NCBI GenBank assembly: GCA_910584605.1
Contig: CAJUAW010000003.1
Coordinates: forward strand, 1 to 59,674
DNA from: an uncultured Oscillospiraceae bacterium
GTDB taxonomy: Bacteria; Bacillota_A; Clostridia; Oscillospirales; Oscillospiraceae
Direction: 5' to 3'
DNA length: 59,674 bases
In this document: piece by piece, positions 48,988 to 57,035 of the stretch
Position numbering within the stretch: position 1 is the stretch's first letter
Layout: each line of letters begins with the position of its first letter
Made by a program: the position numbers and the translations under genes
The notes under the pieces: generated by a model
What the model saw: only the letters and a program-made list of their open reading frames with translations
Told to the model about the DNA's origin: nothing
Databases searched by the model: none

Positions 48988-51050
48988 AACTCCTCCAGTA
49001 CCCTCCGCAGGCGCTTGATGATCTCTGAGGCCTCCAAATCCACCTTATGCTCCACCTGGCACAGGGTGATCTGGATGCGGTCCACCCGCCGGTTCATGTT
49101 AATGAGCCCCCGCTCCTCCAGCACCTCCAGACAGAGCATGGTGCGGGCGGGCACCTCCCGCTGGCGGGTGGCCCGGGCCACCGACCGGGCGATGCGGGCG
49201 GGGGTGTCCTCCACCACGGTGCAGGCGGTGGACTGCCGCTCCAGCCAGCGGTACAGGCCCACGAAGTCCCGGCGCTCTGGCAGCAGGAACCGGGCCTCCT
49301 CGCAGGTGAGGGGGTCGCCCCGGCTGTACTTGTCGTAGATGGCCTGCTCCAGCTGGGCCCGGGAAGGGGCCAGGCGCAGGTCCACCACCTGAAGCTGGAC
49401 GGAACGGGCACCCCGGAAGTCATTGATCTGGGGATAGAAGACCACGTCTACCCGGCAGCCCGGGTACAGGCCAAGCTCACTCCCCTGGCTGGAGAAGTAG
49501 ATGGCGTCCAGCGCGGTGCCCCGGCTCTCCAGCTTCAGCTTCAGGTGCCGGCCCCGGCCCACCTGGGACATGGTGTGTACCTGAGCCCCCTGGAGCAGAA
49601 AGACGGGCCGGGGATTGCCGGTGCCGCAGGGCTCCAGCCGGTCCAGGGACTCCACCGCCTCCACCGTCAGGTGCTGGGGAGCGACGGCCATATCCACCTC
49701 CAGGACGGAGGGCAGGGCCTGGCCCTGACAGCTGTCCGCAATGGCCCGGCGCAGGGCCAGGGCCAGGGCGGGGATGTTCTCCTCCCGGACGGTGAAGCCG
49801 GCGGCCAGGGCGTGCCCGCCGAAGTTTTCCAGCAGCCCGGAGCAGGAGGACAGCAGGGCAAACAGGTTGATGTCCCCCCAGGAGCGGCAGGAGCCCTTGC
49901 CAATGCCGCCGTCCAGGCAGATCATAAAGCAGGGGCGGGCGTACCGCTCCGCCAGGCGGGAGGCCACAATGCCCACCACCCCCTGGTGCCAGTGGTTCCC
50001 GGCCAGAACGATGGCGTCTTCCTGGGGATTTTCCTCCAGATAGTGGACGCACTGCTGAAAAATGTCCCCCTCAATGCCCTGGCGTTCCCGGTTCAGCTCG
50101 CACAGCTGGACCGCCAGCTCGTCCGCCCGGATGGGGTCCTGGGTGAGGAACAGCTCCACCGCCACCTCCGCCATGCCCATCCGCCCGGAGGCGTTGATGC
50201 GGGGGGCCAGGGTGTAGCCCACGGAGACGGAGGTCACCGGCTTGTCCTCCAGCCCGGCGCAGCGGATCAGGCTGGCAAAGCCTATCCGCTGGGGCGGGTC
50301 CAGCTGGGCCAGTCCCAGGCTGACGATGGCCCGGTTGGCCCCGGTCATAGGCATCACGTCGGCCACGGTGCCCACGGCGGCCAGATCGCAGAAGCGATGA
50401 AACACCTCCTGCGCCTCCTCCGGCCCGGCCACCGCCAGGGCCAGCATCAGCGCCACCCCCACTCCGGCAAGACCCTTGAAGGGGTAGGGGCAGCCGGGCT
50501 GGTGGGGGTCCACCACAGCGGCGGCGGGAGGGAGCTCCTCCTTGCAGGCGTGGTGGTCGGTGATGACCACGTCCATGCCCAGGCGGTTGGCCAGGGCGGT
50601 CTCCTCCACGGCGGTGATGCCGCAGTCCACGGTGATGATCAGCCCTACCCCCTGTCCGGCCAGGAGCTGGACCGCCTCTGGATTCAGGCCGTAGCCCTCC
50701 CCCAGGCGGCTGGGGATGTAGGGGACGATCCGCCCGCCCCGGGCGGTGAGGAACTGGGTGAGCAGGCAGGTGGCGGTGATGCCGTCCACGTCGTAGTCGC
50801 CGTAGACGGCGATGAGCTCCCCCCGCTCCAGGGCCAGCCGCACCCGCTGGGCGGCCCGGTCCATGTCCTTCAGCAGGGAGGGATCGGGGATGGGCTCGCT
50901 GCCAGGGGAGAGCAGCCGCCGGGCCTCCTCCGGGCGGACAATCCCCCGGGCGGCCAGCAGTCCGGCCAGCAGAGGGGGCAGACCGGCCTCCTCCAGCTCC
51001 TGCTGTCCCGCCGGGCAGGGCTGGGCCACCTGCCACTGTTTGTATTTCAC
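48984..51050 (-). CDS. recJ: Single-stranded-DNA exonuclease RecJ
   Basis: The 688-residue protein has the DHH phosphoesterase motifs AVYGDYDVDGITATCLL (about residue 80), ITVDCGIT, VITDHHACKE and the VVDPHQPGCPYP segment. The DHHA1 domain shows GNHWHQGVVGIVASRLAER and FGGHALAAGFTV. RecJ degrades single-stranded DNA 5' to 3' in recombination and repair. It also has a C-terminal extension of about 100 residues, as in other Firmicutes RecJ. It is the first gene of the operon from the promoter at 51116. Confidence 0.96.
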   Translation of the reverse strand: MKYKQWQVAQPCPAGQQELEEAGLPPLLAGLLAARGIVRPEEARRLLSPGSEPIPDPSLLKDMDRAAQRVRLALERGELIAVYGDYDVDGITATCLLTQFLTARGGRIVPYIPSRLGEGYGLNPEAVQLLAGQGVGLIITVDCGITAVEETALANRLGMDVVITDHHACKEELPPAAAVVDPHQPGCPYPFKGLAGVGVALMLALAVAGPEEAQEVFHRFCDLAAVGTVADVMPMTGANRAIVSLGLAQLDPPQRIGFASLIRCAGLEDKPVTSVSVGYTLAPRINASGRMGMAEVAVELFLTQDPIRADELAVQLCELNRERQGIEGDIFQQCVHYLEENPQEDAIVLAGNHWHQGVVGIVASRLAERYARPCFMICLDGGIGKGSCRSWGDINLFALLSSCSGLLENFGGHALAAGFTVREENIPALALALRRAIADSCQGQALPSVLEVDMAVAPQHLTVEAVESLDRLEPCGTGNPRPVFLLQGAQVHTMSQVGRGRHLKLKLESRGTALDAIYFSSQGSELGLYPGCRVDVVFYPQINDFRGARSVQLQVVDLRLAPSRAQLEQAIYDKYSRGDPLTCEEARFLLPERRDFVGLYRWLERQSTACTVVEDTPARIARSVARATRQREVPARTMLCLEVLEERGLINMNRRVDRIQITLCQVEHKVDLEASEIIKRLRRVLEEL

Positions 51051-51115
51051 TGGTGGTCACCTCCCCAACCCGGCCTGCACACCTGCAGAGCATATTATCA
51101 CATGTTAACTTATCT

Positions 51116-51144
51116 ATTATATCAGAGAATGGGCCCGCTTTCAA
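51116..51144 (-). promoter_or_regulatory. Promoter of the recJ-relA-dtd operon
   Basis: Minus-strand TTGAAA (51139-51144), 17-base spacer, perfect TATAAT (51116-51121). Confidence 0.75.
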
Positions 51145-51210
51145 GATAAAATCCCAAAAGTCCCAGTTTACGTCTGCCGCCGGGCAAAGGAGCTTGGGGC
51201 GGACCGCAGA

Positions 51211-51273
51211 GAATAAAAACCGCACCCCGTCTGCCGGACAGGACGCCATGCCTGTCTGACAAACGGGGTGCGG
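51211..51273 (-). terminator. Terminator after lepB
   Basis: Long hairpin with outer 11-bp stem (51220-51230 with 51263-51273) and an inner GACAGG/CCTGTC stem; on the minus strand it is followed by TTTTTATTC. Confidence 0.85.
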
Positions 51274-51286
51274 CTTTGCCCGGCGC

Positions 51287-51895
51287 TTATACCGCGCCGA
51301 AGCGTTCCATGGGCCACAGGGCCAGTACGGCCTTGCCCAGGATGTAGTCGGTATCGATGGGCCCCAGCTGCAGGTCCCGGCTGTCGGTGGAGTTGTTGCG
51401 GTTGTCCCCCATGACGAAGATGGAACCCTCAGGGACCACCCAGTGGGTCCCCTGCATGGTGGGGGAAAAAGGCAGATACATCTCCTCCGGGAGGTAGGGC
51501 TCGTCCAAGGGCTGGCCGTCCACAAAGACGGCGCCGGCGGCGTAGTCGATGTCCACCGTCTGCCCGCCGGTGGCGATGACCCGCTTGACGATGGCTCGGG
51601 GCTCCAGCCAGCCGGAGAGGACCACAGGGGTTTTGTTCAGCACCACGATGTCCCCCTGCTGGGGGGTGTAGCCCAGGGACCAGATGAGCATGATCTCCCC
51701 GTGCTGGAGGGTGTTGTCCATAGAGGCGCCGTCCACCCGGGTGAGCCGGGCCACGCAGTTGAACAGCACCACCGCGGCCACCACACAGCCCAAAAACAGC
51801 TGCAGCCACTCATACAGCTCCGCGCCTGGACGGCGGGGCTCTTCCTGCTCCTCGTGTTCCTCCCCGTCCTGGGGGAGCGCGTTATACTCATCCAT
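51287..51895 (-). CDS. lepB: Signal peptidase I
   Basis: The 202-residue membrane protease has one N-terminal transmembrane helix (about residues 34-50). The catalytic Ser lies in DGASMDNTL (about 59), the catalytic Lys in AIVKRVIATGG (about 102), and box E is FVMGDNRNNSTDSRDLG-like. It removes signal peptides from Sec-exported proteins such as those encoded here. The first 30 residues are an acidic cytoplasmic extension. The ATG chosen follows GAGG; an in-frame codon six earlier lacks a site. It is a single-gene unit with promoter and terminator. Confidence 0.96.
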   Translation of the reverse strand: MDEYNALPQDGEEHEEQEEPRRPGAELYEWLQLFLGCVVAAVVLFNCVARLTRVDGASMDNTLQHGEIMLIWSLGYTPQQGDIVVLNKTPVVLSGWLEPRAIVKRVIATGGQTVDIDYAAGAVFVDGQPLDEPYLPEEMYLPFSPTMQGTHWVVPEGSIFVMGDNRNNSTDSRDLQLGPIDTDYILGKAVLALWPMERFGAV

Positions 51896-51928
51896 TGGGA
51901 TACCTCGTTTCATTGGGTCGTGGTTGGT

Positions 51929-51957
51929 ATTATAACCGGTTTCGGGAAAAAATGCAA
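51929..51957 (-). promoter_or_regulatory. Promoter of lepB
   Basis: Minus-strand TTGCAT (51952-51957), 17-base spacer, perfect TATAAT (51929-51934). Confidence 0.7.
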
Positions 51958-51965
51958 CCGCTCTC

Positions 51966-54206
51966 TTACAGGGTGAGCTTGGTCACGCCGGGGGTGCCGG
52001 CCAGCACCTCCCCCTCCCGCTTCTGGCAGGTGAACAGGAGCAGCTGCTGCTCCCCGGACAGCTCCCACAGCAGCTCCAGGGCCGCCTCCAGGCGGGAGTC
52101 GTCGAAGGAGGCCAGGGCGTCGTCCAGCAGGATGGGCGGCTTTTCCGGCAGGCACAGCTGGCACACCGCCAGACGCAGGGCCAGATAGAGCTGGTCCGCC
52201 GTCCCCCTGGACAGGTACAGGGCGGCGCGGGGCAGGACCCCGTCCGCCGTCCGGACAAAGCCCTCCAGCTCCCGTGTCAGGGTGACCGCCGGGTATTTTT
52301 CCTGGGTGAGCCGGGCCATGTACTGTCCGGTGAGCCGGTTCAGCTCCGGGGAGAACCGCTCCTGGAGCTGGGCGTTGGCCTGGGTGAGGGCGTCCATGGC
52401 GGCGGTGAGAGCGTCGCACTCCAGCCTGCGGCGGGCCAGCTTCTCCTCCAGCCGCTCCGCCTGGGCGGACAGGGCGGCGGGGTCGCCCATGGCCTGGAGG
52501 GTCCCCCGGACCTGATTCAGCTGGGCGGTGATCTGCTCCAGCTGCTCTCCAGTCCGGGCCAAAGCCCGCTCGGTCTCCTCCAGACCCGCAGTTGGAACGG
52601 GCAGCGGGAGGGCGGCCTCCTCCCCCGGTTTGGCCCCCTGGGCAGCCAGATCGTCCAGCCTGCGGCGGCGCTCCTCCGCCCGCTCACGGGCCAGGGCCAG
52701 GTCGTGGTCAATGCTCAGCGCACGGGACAGGGCCGCCGAGCAGCCGAACATGTCCTTGACCTCCGGGGCGAAGGGGTGGACAAAGTCCAGCAGTCCGGCC
52801 CTGGCGGCCTCCCGCTTGGCCTCCCGTTGGGTGACAGCGTTCTGGATGACCTCCACCTCGTGAGCAGCCTTGTCCGCCGCTTGACACCGCTCCCGATAGC
52901 CCTGGGCCAGGGCGGTGAGCTCCTCCGGAGTCTGGACGCCATAGCGGTTCAAAATTTCCTCCGCCTGTTTTTTTGCGGTTTTCCCGCGAAAGAGCGCCCA
53001 AAGAGACACGGAAACCAGCAGGATATAAAAGCCTCCGCCCAGTCCGATGAAGAGGGGTCCCATCTGGGAGATTCCCAAAAATACCAGCGCGGTAAACCCT
53101 AATACTCCCAAGAGGTGAAGGAAAAGGTGCCATTTTTTCAGCCTTTTGCTGTTCTCGGAGGCGATTTGATGTCCGGCGCAGTCGGCGGCGGCTTTGGCTG
53201 CGGCCTCCTCTCCGGTCATATTGGGGAAACGATCGTCCTTGACCGCCGCCTTGGCCTGGGCGGCGGTTTCCTTCCGCTCCTCCAGGGCGGCGGAGCCCTG
53301 CTTGATCTCCTCCTCCAGTACCTTCAGATACTGCAGCTCCCCCTGGGCCTGCTTCAGGGCCTCCCGGTCGGGGACGGGATGGGCGGCCCGCTCCGCCTCC
53401 AGCTGGTCCAGCTGCCTCCGGGCGGACTGGAACTCTTCCTCCGCCTGGGCGTAGCGGTCGGACAGCTTCTGCCGGGCGATGGCCCGGTGGGCCTCCAACT
53501 GCCGGGACAGCTCCTCCTGATCCCGGACCAGAGCAGCCTGCTCCCCCTCCAGCTGGGCGGTCTGGGCGGTGACCGCCTCCAGCTGGTTCAGGGACGCCTG
53601 AATCTGGGCCAGCTCTCCCTCCAGCTTGGGGATCTCCCCCACGCTCTTGTTGACCTGCCGCCGGTTTTTCCAGCTCTTCAGCCGGTCTATGGCCTGGGAG
53701 AAGGACACGTCCTCCTCCCCCGAGGTGACCAGGGCAGCGATGCGCCGCTCCAGCTCCGGGGCGGTGGTGAGGGACAGGTTCCCGTCCCCCAGGAAGGCGG
53801 AGCGGGAAAAGACCTCCGCGCCCACGCCGGTGAGCAGCTCGCCGCAGTTGGAGGCGGTGAGGCCGGGCACCGGCTCCTGGGTGCCGGTGTAGACGGCGGA
53901 GAAGGCGCCGAAGGGGGTGTTCCCCCGCGGACCCCGGCGGATGGTGATGTCCCGGCCCTCATACTCCAGGGTGATCTCCCCCTCCATGGGGGCGCCCGAC
54001 CAGGGCTGGTAGTGGTTTTTGTCGGCCAGATAGCCCTTTTTGTCCCGGCCTCTGGTGTCGATGCCATAGAGCATGGTCCGCCAGAAGGCGGCCCAGGTGG
54101 ACTTGCCCCCCTCGTTGGGGGCGTGAATCAAGGTCAGGCCCGGCCCCGGCTCCAGCCGGGCGTGGTCCAGCTTGCCGAAGGTGGCGGTCATGGATTTGAT
54201 CCTCAT
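51966..54206 (-). CDS. YhaN-like (Rad50/SbcC-related) ATPase with membrane helices in the coiled coil
   Basis: The 746-residue protein has the split ABC ATPase of Rad50/SbcC/YhaN: Walker A LIHAPNEGGKSTWAAF near residue 30, and, near the end, the signature YLSRGTADQLYLALRLA and Walker B PILLDDALASFDD. Between them lies a coiled-coil arm (about residues 170-560). The middle of the arm, about residues 350-405, contains two hydrophobic helices (LFLHLLGVLGFTALVFLGIS and LFIGLGGGFYILLVSVSLW) in place of the CxxC zinc hook. Its start overlaps the yhaO-like nuclease gene by 4 bases, so the two should form an Mre11-Rad50-like complex, probably tied to the membrane. Confidence 0.85.
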   Translation of the reverse strand: MRIKSMTATFGKLDHARLEPGPGLTLIHAPNEGGKSTWAAFWRTMLYGIDTRGRDKKGYLADKNHYQPWSGAPMEGEITLEYEGRDITIRRGPRGNTPFGAFSAVYTGTQEPVPGLTASNCGELLTGVGAEVFSRSAFLGDGNLSLTTAPELERRIAALVTSGEEDVSFSQAIDRLKSWKNRRQVNKSVGEIPKLEGELAQIQASLNQLEAVTAQTAQLEGEQAALVRDQEELSRQLEAHRAIARQKLSDRYAQAEEEFQSARRQLDQLEAERAAHPVPDREALKQAQGELQYLKVLEEEIKQGSAALEERKETAAQAKAAVKDDRFPNMTGEEAAAKAAADCAGHQIASENSKRLKKWHLFLHLLGVLGFTALVFLGISQMGPLFIGLGGGFYILLVSVSLWALFRGKTAKKQAEEILNRYGVQTPEELTALAQGYRERCQAADKAAHEVEVIQNAVTQREAKREAARAGLLDFVHPFAPEVKDMFGCSAALSRALSIDHDLALARERAEERRRRLDDLAAQGAKPGEEAALPLPVPTAGLEETERALARTGEQLEQITAQLNQVRGTLQAMGDPAALSAQAERLEEKLARRRLECDALTAAMDALTQANAQLQERFSPELNRLTGQYMARLTQEKYPAVTLTRELEGFVRTADGVLPRAALYLSRGTADQLYLALRLAVCQLCLPEKPPILLDDALASFDDSRLEAALELLWELSGEQQLLLFTCQKREGEVLAGTPGVTKLTL

Positions 54207-55276
54207 ACCTCCTCACCTCCCTCCAGGGCGGCCAGCCCGTACCGGGCGGCCAGCTGCCACAGGGGATTGTCCGGCTCCCCCTGGCACTTGTCCCACATGG
54301 TCCGCAGGAACAGCCCCGTGAGGGCGTCCTCCTCCCGCCGGGTCCACAGGTCCTGGGGCAGACGGGTGCGGTCGATCAGGGTCAGTCCGTAAAACTCCGG
54401 GGCCAGTGTTTGCTGCAGATTGGCCAGATTGGGGGCGTCCCCCTCTCCGGTGAGGATCAGGCGGCAGATCAGATCGCTGGTTTTGCCGGGCAGAGCCTCC
54501 AGGATGTTGAACAGCGCCCCATCCGGTCCGGTGATATCCGCCGTAATGATCTCATAGCGGACCTTGGCCAGGGGGACGAATTGGGCGGTCACACGGCCCG
54601 GCTCCGCCTCCACATAGAGGACCCCCTTCTCCCCCGTCTCATCGAAGCCCCGTCCCTCGGGACAGCCGGGGTAGGCCCACCAGGTTCCGCCCTCCCGCTG
54701 CAGGCCGCTGCCCTGGTGGACGTGGCCCAGGGCCAGATAGTCCAGCCCGCTGGCGGCGATCTCTCCGGGTGTGATAGGGCCGTAGTCGTTCCCGGTCCCC
54801 ACGCAGCCATGGACACAGGCGATGTGGAGCCTCCCGTCGCCGGGGACGGCCAGCCCCTCCAGGGGGCAGGCCGTCTGGTGGGCGTCGGAAAAGGCCCGTC
54901 CCCACAGGGTACAGCCGGGCAGCTCCACCGCTTCCAGGGCGTCGGAGGTGAAAATATGTACGTTCTCCGGCCAGTCCAGGGAGGTCCAGACCGAGCGGGG
55001 GCTGTAGAAGTCGTGATTGCCTGGGGCGATGAACACCGGGCAGGGGATGGCCGCCAGGGCGGCGCGCAGGGCCTGGGCGGTCTCCCGGAACACCCGCTCC
55101 GAGTCCAGCAGGTCCCCGGCCAGCAGCACCAGATCGGCCTGCTTCTCCCGGGCCAGCCCGGCCAGACGGTCCAGAAGCTCCCTCTGTTCCCCCCGCCGCT
55201 GGGCGGCCCGCTCCGGGCTTAACCCGGCGAAGGGGCTGTCCAGGTGGAAGTCAGCTCCGTGAATGATTTTCAGCAT
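54203..55276 (-). CDS. yhaO: YhaO/SbcD/Mre11-like DNA exonuclease
   Basis: The 357-residue metallophosphoesterase has the nuclease motifs IIHGADFHLDSPFAGL, VLLAGDLLDSERVF, VFIAPGNHDFYSPRS, CVHGCV and LALGHVHQG in the expected order. The cap region at the C-terminus (about 270-350) would contact the ATPase partner. With the YhaN-like ATPase downstream it resembles SbcCD/Mre11-Rad50 complexes that process DNA ends. It follows ymdB by 3 bases in the same operon. Confidence 0.9.
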   Translation of the reverse strand: MLKIIHGADFHLDSPFAGLSPERAAQRRGEQRELLDRLAGLAREKQADLVLLAGDLLDSERVFRETAQALRAALAAIPCPVFIAPGNHDFYSPRSVWTSLDWPENVHIFTSDALEAVELPGCTLWGRAFSDAHQTACPLEGLAVPGDGRLHIACVHGCVGTGNDYGPITPGEIAASGLDYLALGHVHQGSGLQREGGTWWAYPGCPEGRGFDETGEKGVLYVEAEPGRVTAQFVPLAKVRYEIITADITGPDGALFNILEALPGKTSDLICRLILTGEGDAPNLANLQQTLAPEFYGLTLIDRTRLPQDLWTRREEDALTGLFLRTMWDKCQGEPDNPLWQLAARYGLAALEGGEEV

Positions 55277-55279
55277 GGC

Positions 55280-56056
55280 TTACTCCTCAATGTCCGTCCG
55301 GCGGACGGACCGGCATGTTTTGGTTTCGGTGTCGATGGTGAACAGGCAGGCGTTGAGCTTGCAGTTGCCCTCCGCCTCCTCATACCGGCGGGGCAGCCCG
55401 CCCAGGAACAGATTCAGAGAATTTTCCACCTTGATGCCCAGCACCGAGTTGATGGGCCCGGTCATGCCCAGGTCGGAGACAAAGCCGGTGCCCTTGGGGA
55501 GCACCCGGCAGTCCGCCGTGGGGACGTGGGTATGGGTACCCCAAACCGCCGCCGCACGGCCGTCCAGGTGCCAGCCCATGGCCCCCTTCTCGCTGGTGGC
55601 TTCAGCGTGGAAGTCCACCAGGAGCAGGTCGTATTCCCCCCGGTTGGCGTAGAAATTGGCGGCCTTGAAGGGGCTGTCCAGGTTGGAGTTCAGGTCCACC
55701 CGGCCCATGATGTTCAGCACCCCCAGGCGCAGCCCCTGGCAGGGGTAGACCCCGAAGCCCCGGCCAGGGACCCGTCCAGCATAGTTGGCGGGGCGGAGGA
55801 TGCGCTCTTCCTTGTCCAGGAAGGCCCCGATCTGGATGCGGTTCCAGGTGTGGTTGCCCAGGGTGATGACGTCCGCCCCGGCCTCCAGCATCCGCCGGGC
55901 CTGGGCGGGAGTGATGCCCACCCCGGAGGCGTTTTCCCCGTTGACCACACAGAAATGCGCCGCCGTCTCCTCCCGCAGTCCGGGCAGACGGCGGGACAGG
56001 ATGTCCTGCCCTCCTTCCCCCACTACGTCACCGACCGCTAATACATTCAGCAGCAT
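55280..56056 (-). CDS. ymdB: YmdB-family metallophosphoesterase
   Basis: The 258-residue protein matches TIGR00282/YmdB: VLAVGDVVGEGGQDIL, CVVNGENASGVGIT, DVITLGNHTWNR, RPANYAGRVPGRGFGVYP, DFHAEATSEKGAMGWHLDG and VWGTHTHVPTADCRVLPKGT. All supply the two-metal site. In B. subtilis YmdB is a 2',3'-cyclic-nucleotide phosphodiesterase needed for biofilm control. The start with AAGGAGG before the ATG was chosen; 49 codons of open frame upstream cover the promoter. It leads the operon ymdB-yhaO-yhaN-like. Confidence 0.95.
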   Translation of the reverse strand: MLLNVLAVGDVVGEGGQDILSRRLPGLREETAAHFCVVNGENASGVGITPAQARRMLEAGADVITLGNHTWNRIQIGAFLDKEERILRPANYAGRVPGRGFGVYPCQGLRLGVLNIMGRVDLNSNLDSPFKAANFYANRGEYDLLLVDFHAEATSEKGAMGWHLDGRAAAVWGTHTHVPTADCRVLPKGTGFVSDLGMTGPINSVLGIKVENSLNLFLGGLPRRYEEAEGNCKLNACLFTIDTETKTCRSVRRTDIEE

Positions 56057-56096
56057 AGAATATCCTCCTTGCTGACCGTTGTTTTGTTTCCTGACT

Positions 56097-56125
56097 ATTA
56101 TAGTGCATTCCAATGAAAATCGCAA
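56097..56125 (-). promoter_or_regulatory. Promoter of the ymdB operon
   Basis: Minus-strand TTGCGA (56120-56125), 17-base spacer, perfect TATAAT (56097-56102). Confidence 0.7.
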
Positions 56126-56130
56126 CTGTT

Positions 56131-56352
56131 TCAGTTCCTTGGCCAATTCAAATCTTTGGGTAGTCCTAGGATATAGTCGGCAGAAACGCGAAAGCATTTG
56201 CATAGTGTTGCGATTTGCTCCACTCGAAAAGGTTTTTTACCCAATTCTTGTCGGCTATAGTAGCTTTGATTTGTGCCAATTAATTCAGCGGCTTGAGATT
56301 GCGTCATGTCTGCATCTTCTCGCGCTTGGCGTAAGCGTTCATAGTATTCCAT
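56131..56352 (-). CDS. XRE-family DNA-binding regulator (divergent pair, left)
   Basis: The 73-residue HTH protein reads MEYYERLRQAREDADMTQSQ, then AAELIGTNQSYYSRQELGK and the end FRVSADYILGLPKDL, a typical Cro/CI-type domain. GGGGGA lies before the ATG. It is divergent from the small protein at 56448, and the gap between them carries two CCTATAGG palindromes. It is more AT-rich than its neighbours. Confidence 0.88.
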   Translation of the reverse strand: MEYYERLRQAREDADMTQSQAAELIGTNQSYYSRQELGKKPFRVEQIATLCKCFRVSADYILGLPKDLNWPRN

Positions 56353-56386
56353 AGACTTCCCCCTTTGCGAGAAGTCTAGCATAGTT

Positions 56387-56428
56387 CCTATAGGTGCTAT
56401 TGACTTTAGACCCTATAGGTAATATAAT
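56387..56428 (+). promoter_or_regulatory. Promoter of the gene at 56448 with two CCTATAGG operator-like palindromes
   Basis: TTGACT (56400-56405), 17-base spacer, perfect TATAAT (56423-56428). Perfect 8-bp palindromes CCTATAGG lie at 56387-56394 and 56412-56419 (25 bases apart); the second is inside the spacer. This is a clear repressor-operator layout. Confidence 0.75.
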
Positions 56429-56447
56429 GTGTGAGGAGGTGGCAGCA

Positions 56448-56666
56448 ATGGACGTTGAGGAATACAAAATATCGTTTTGTCATAAAATCAAAACATTGCG
56501 AAAACAAAAAAATATTATCTTGGAGAAATTGGCGGAAGATAGCGGCATTCCGCTGAACATGCTGGAGCAGTTGGAGCAAAACATTTTGCCGGAAGAAATG
56601 ATGGTAGATGACGCCTGTGCACTGGCAAGAGTGCTTCAGTGTGAACTATATGAGTTGCTGAAATGA
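56448..56666 (+). CDS. Small XRE-like protein (divergent pair, right)
   Basis: The 72-residue protein starts MDVEEYKISFCHKIKTLRKQ. It contains an HTH-like region (NIILEKLAEDSGIPLNMLEQ, then LEQNILPEEMMVDDACAL) and ends in VLQCELYELLK. This resembles a shortened XRE domain. AGGAGG lies 8 bases before the ATG. It is under the operator-bearing promoter at 56387-56428 and faces the other XRE gene, so the pair could form a two-repressor switch like Cro/CI. Confidence 0.75.
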   Translation: MDVEEYKISFCHKIKTLRKQKNIILEKLAEDSGIPLNMLEQLEQNILPEEMMVDDACALARVLQCELYELLK

Positions 56667-56683
56667 ATAAGCTGCTGCCGCAC

Positions 56684-56711
56684 TTGACAAGGCGGCGGAA
56701 AATGGTATAAT
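56684..56711 (+). promoter_or_regulatory. Strong promoter of a candidate antisense RNA
   Basis: Perfect TTGACA (56684-56689), 16-base spacer, perfect TATAAT (56706-56711). No protein-coding start follows on the plus strand, and transcription would run into the antisense of the 31-codon gene at 56796-56891. Confidence 0.8.
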
Positions 56712-56767
56712 AAAAACAGAAAGGGCGCTGTACACGACGGTTAGCCCAGGATAAAAGCTAACAAACC

Positions 56768-56800
56768 GTTAGCCGCTCGGGGCCAATCCGGGCGGCTAAC
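56768..56800. terminator. Hairpin shared by the opposing small transcripts
   Basis: 9-bp stem GTTAGCCGC/GCGGCTAAC (56768-56776 with 56792-56800), 15-base loop. T-runs are short on both sides (TTTT at 56805-56808 for plus; GGTTTG then GCTTTTATCC for minus), so it could be a weak terminator in both directions. Confidence 0.5.
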
Positions 56801-56891
56801 AAGCTTTTGGGGCAGTGAGGAGCATTACCAAAACGGTAACGACTACACACACCACGAAACGCAGGACGTTCGTCCAGCGACCGTTTCCCAT
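56796..56891 (-). CDS. 31-residue one-helix membrane peptide (candidate type I toxin)
   Basis: The peptide starts MGNGRWTNVLRF, continues with a very hydrophobic Val/Leu-rich helix of about 16 residues, and ends TAPKAC. It has a basic N-terminus and a small polar end, the usual form of membrane-acting type I toxins. GGAGG lies 8 bases before the ATG. A good promoter at 57001-57030 gives a leader of about 100 nt with a CCCCTCCGCCGGAGGGG hairpin at its 5' end. The stop codon lies in an arm of the hairpin 56768-56800. A longer frame with its ATG at 57005 would begin inside the -10 box and is rejected. Toxicity is not shown. Confidence 0.6.
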   Translation of the reverse strand: MGNGRWTNVLRFVVCVVVTVLVMLLTAPKAC

Positions 56892-57000
56892 CTGCACCAC
56901 CTCCCCCTTGTTGGATTTCGCTTCGGGGTAATAACGGTGGGCCAACCGCCAATATGTAACAGCGCCTTCTTTCTGTCCCCTCCGGCGGAGGGGCAGTTCA

Positions 57001-57030
57001 ATCATACCATGCCAAGTCGTATATTGTCAA
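57001..57030 (-). promoter_or_regulatory. Promoter of the 31-residue peptide gene
   Basis: Minus-strand perfect TTGACA (57025-57030), 18-base spacer, TATGAT (57001-57006). Transcription should start near 56994. Confidence 0.75.
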
Positions 57031-57035
57031 ATTCT

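Noticed and set aside
56796..57005. 69-codon frame starting at 57005 and containing the small peptide
   Set aside because: Its ATG lies inside the -10 box, so it would not be on the transcript. The 31-codon start has the Shine-Dalgarno.
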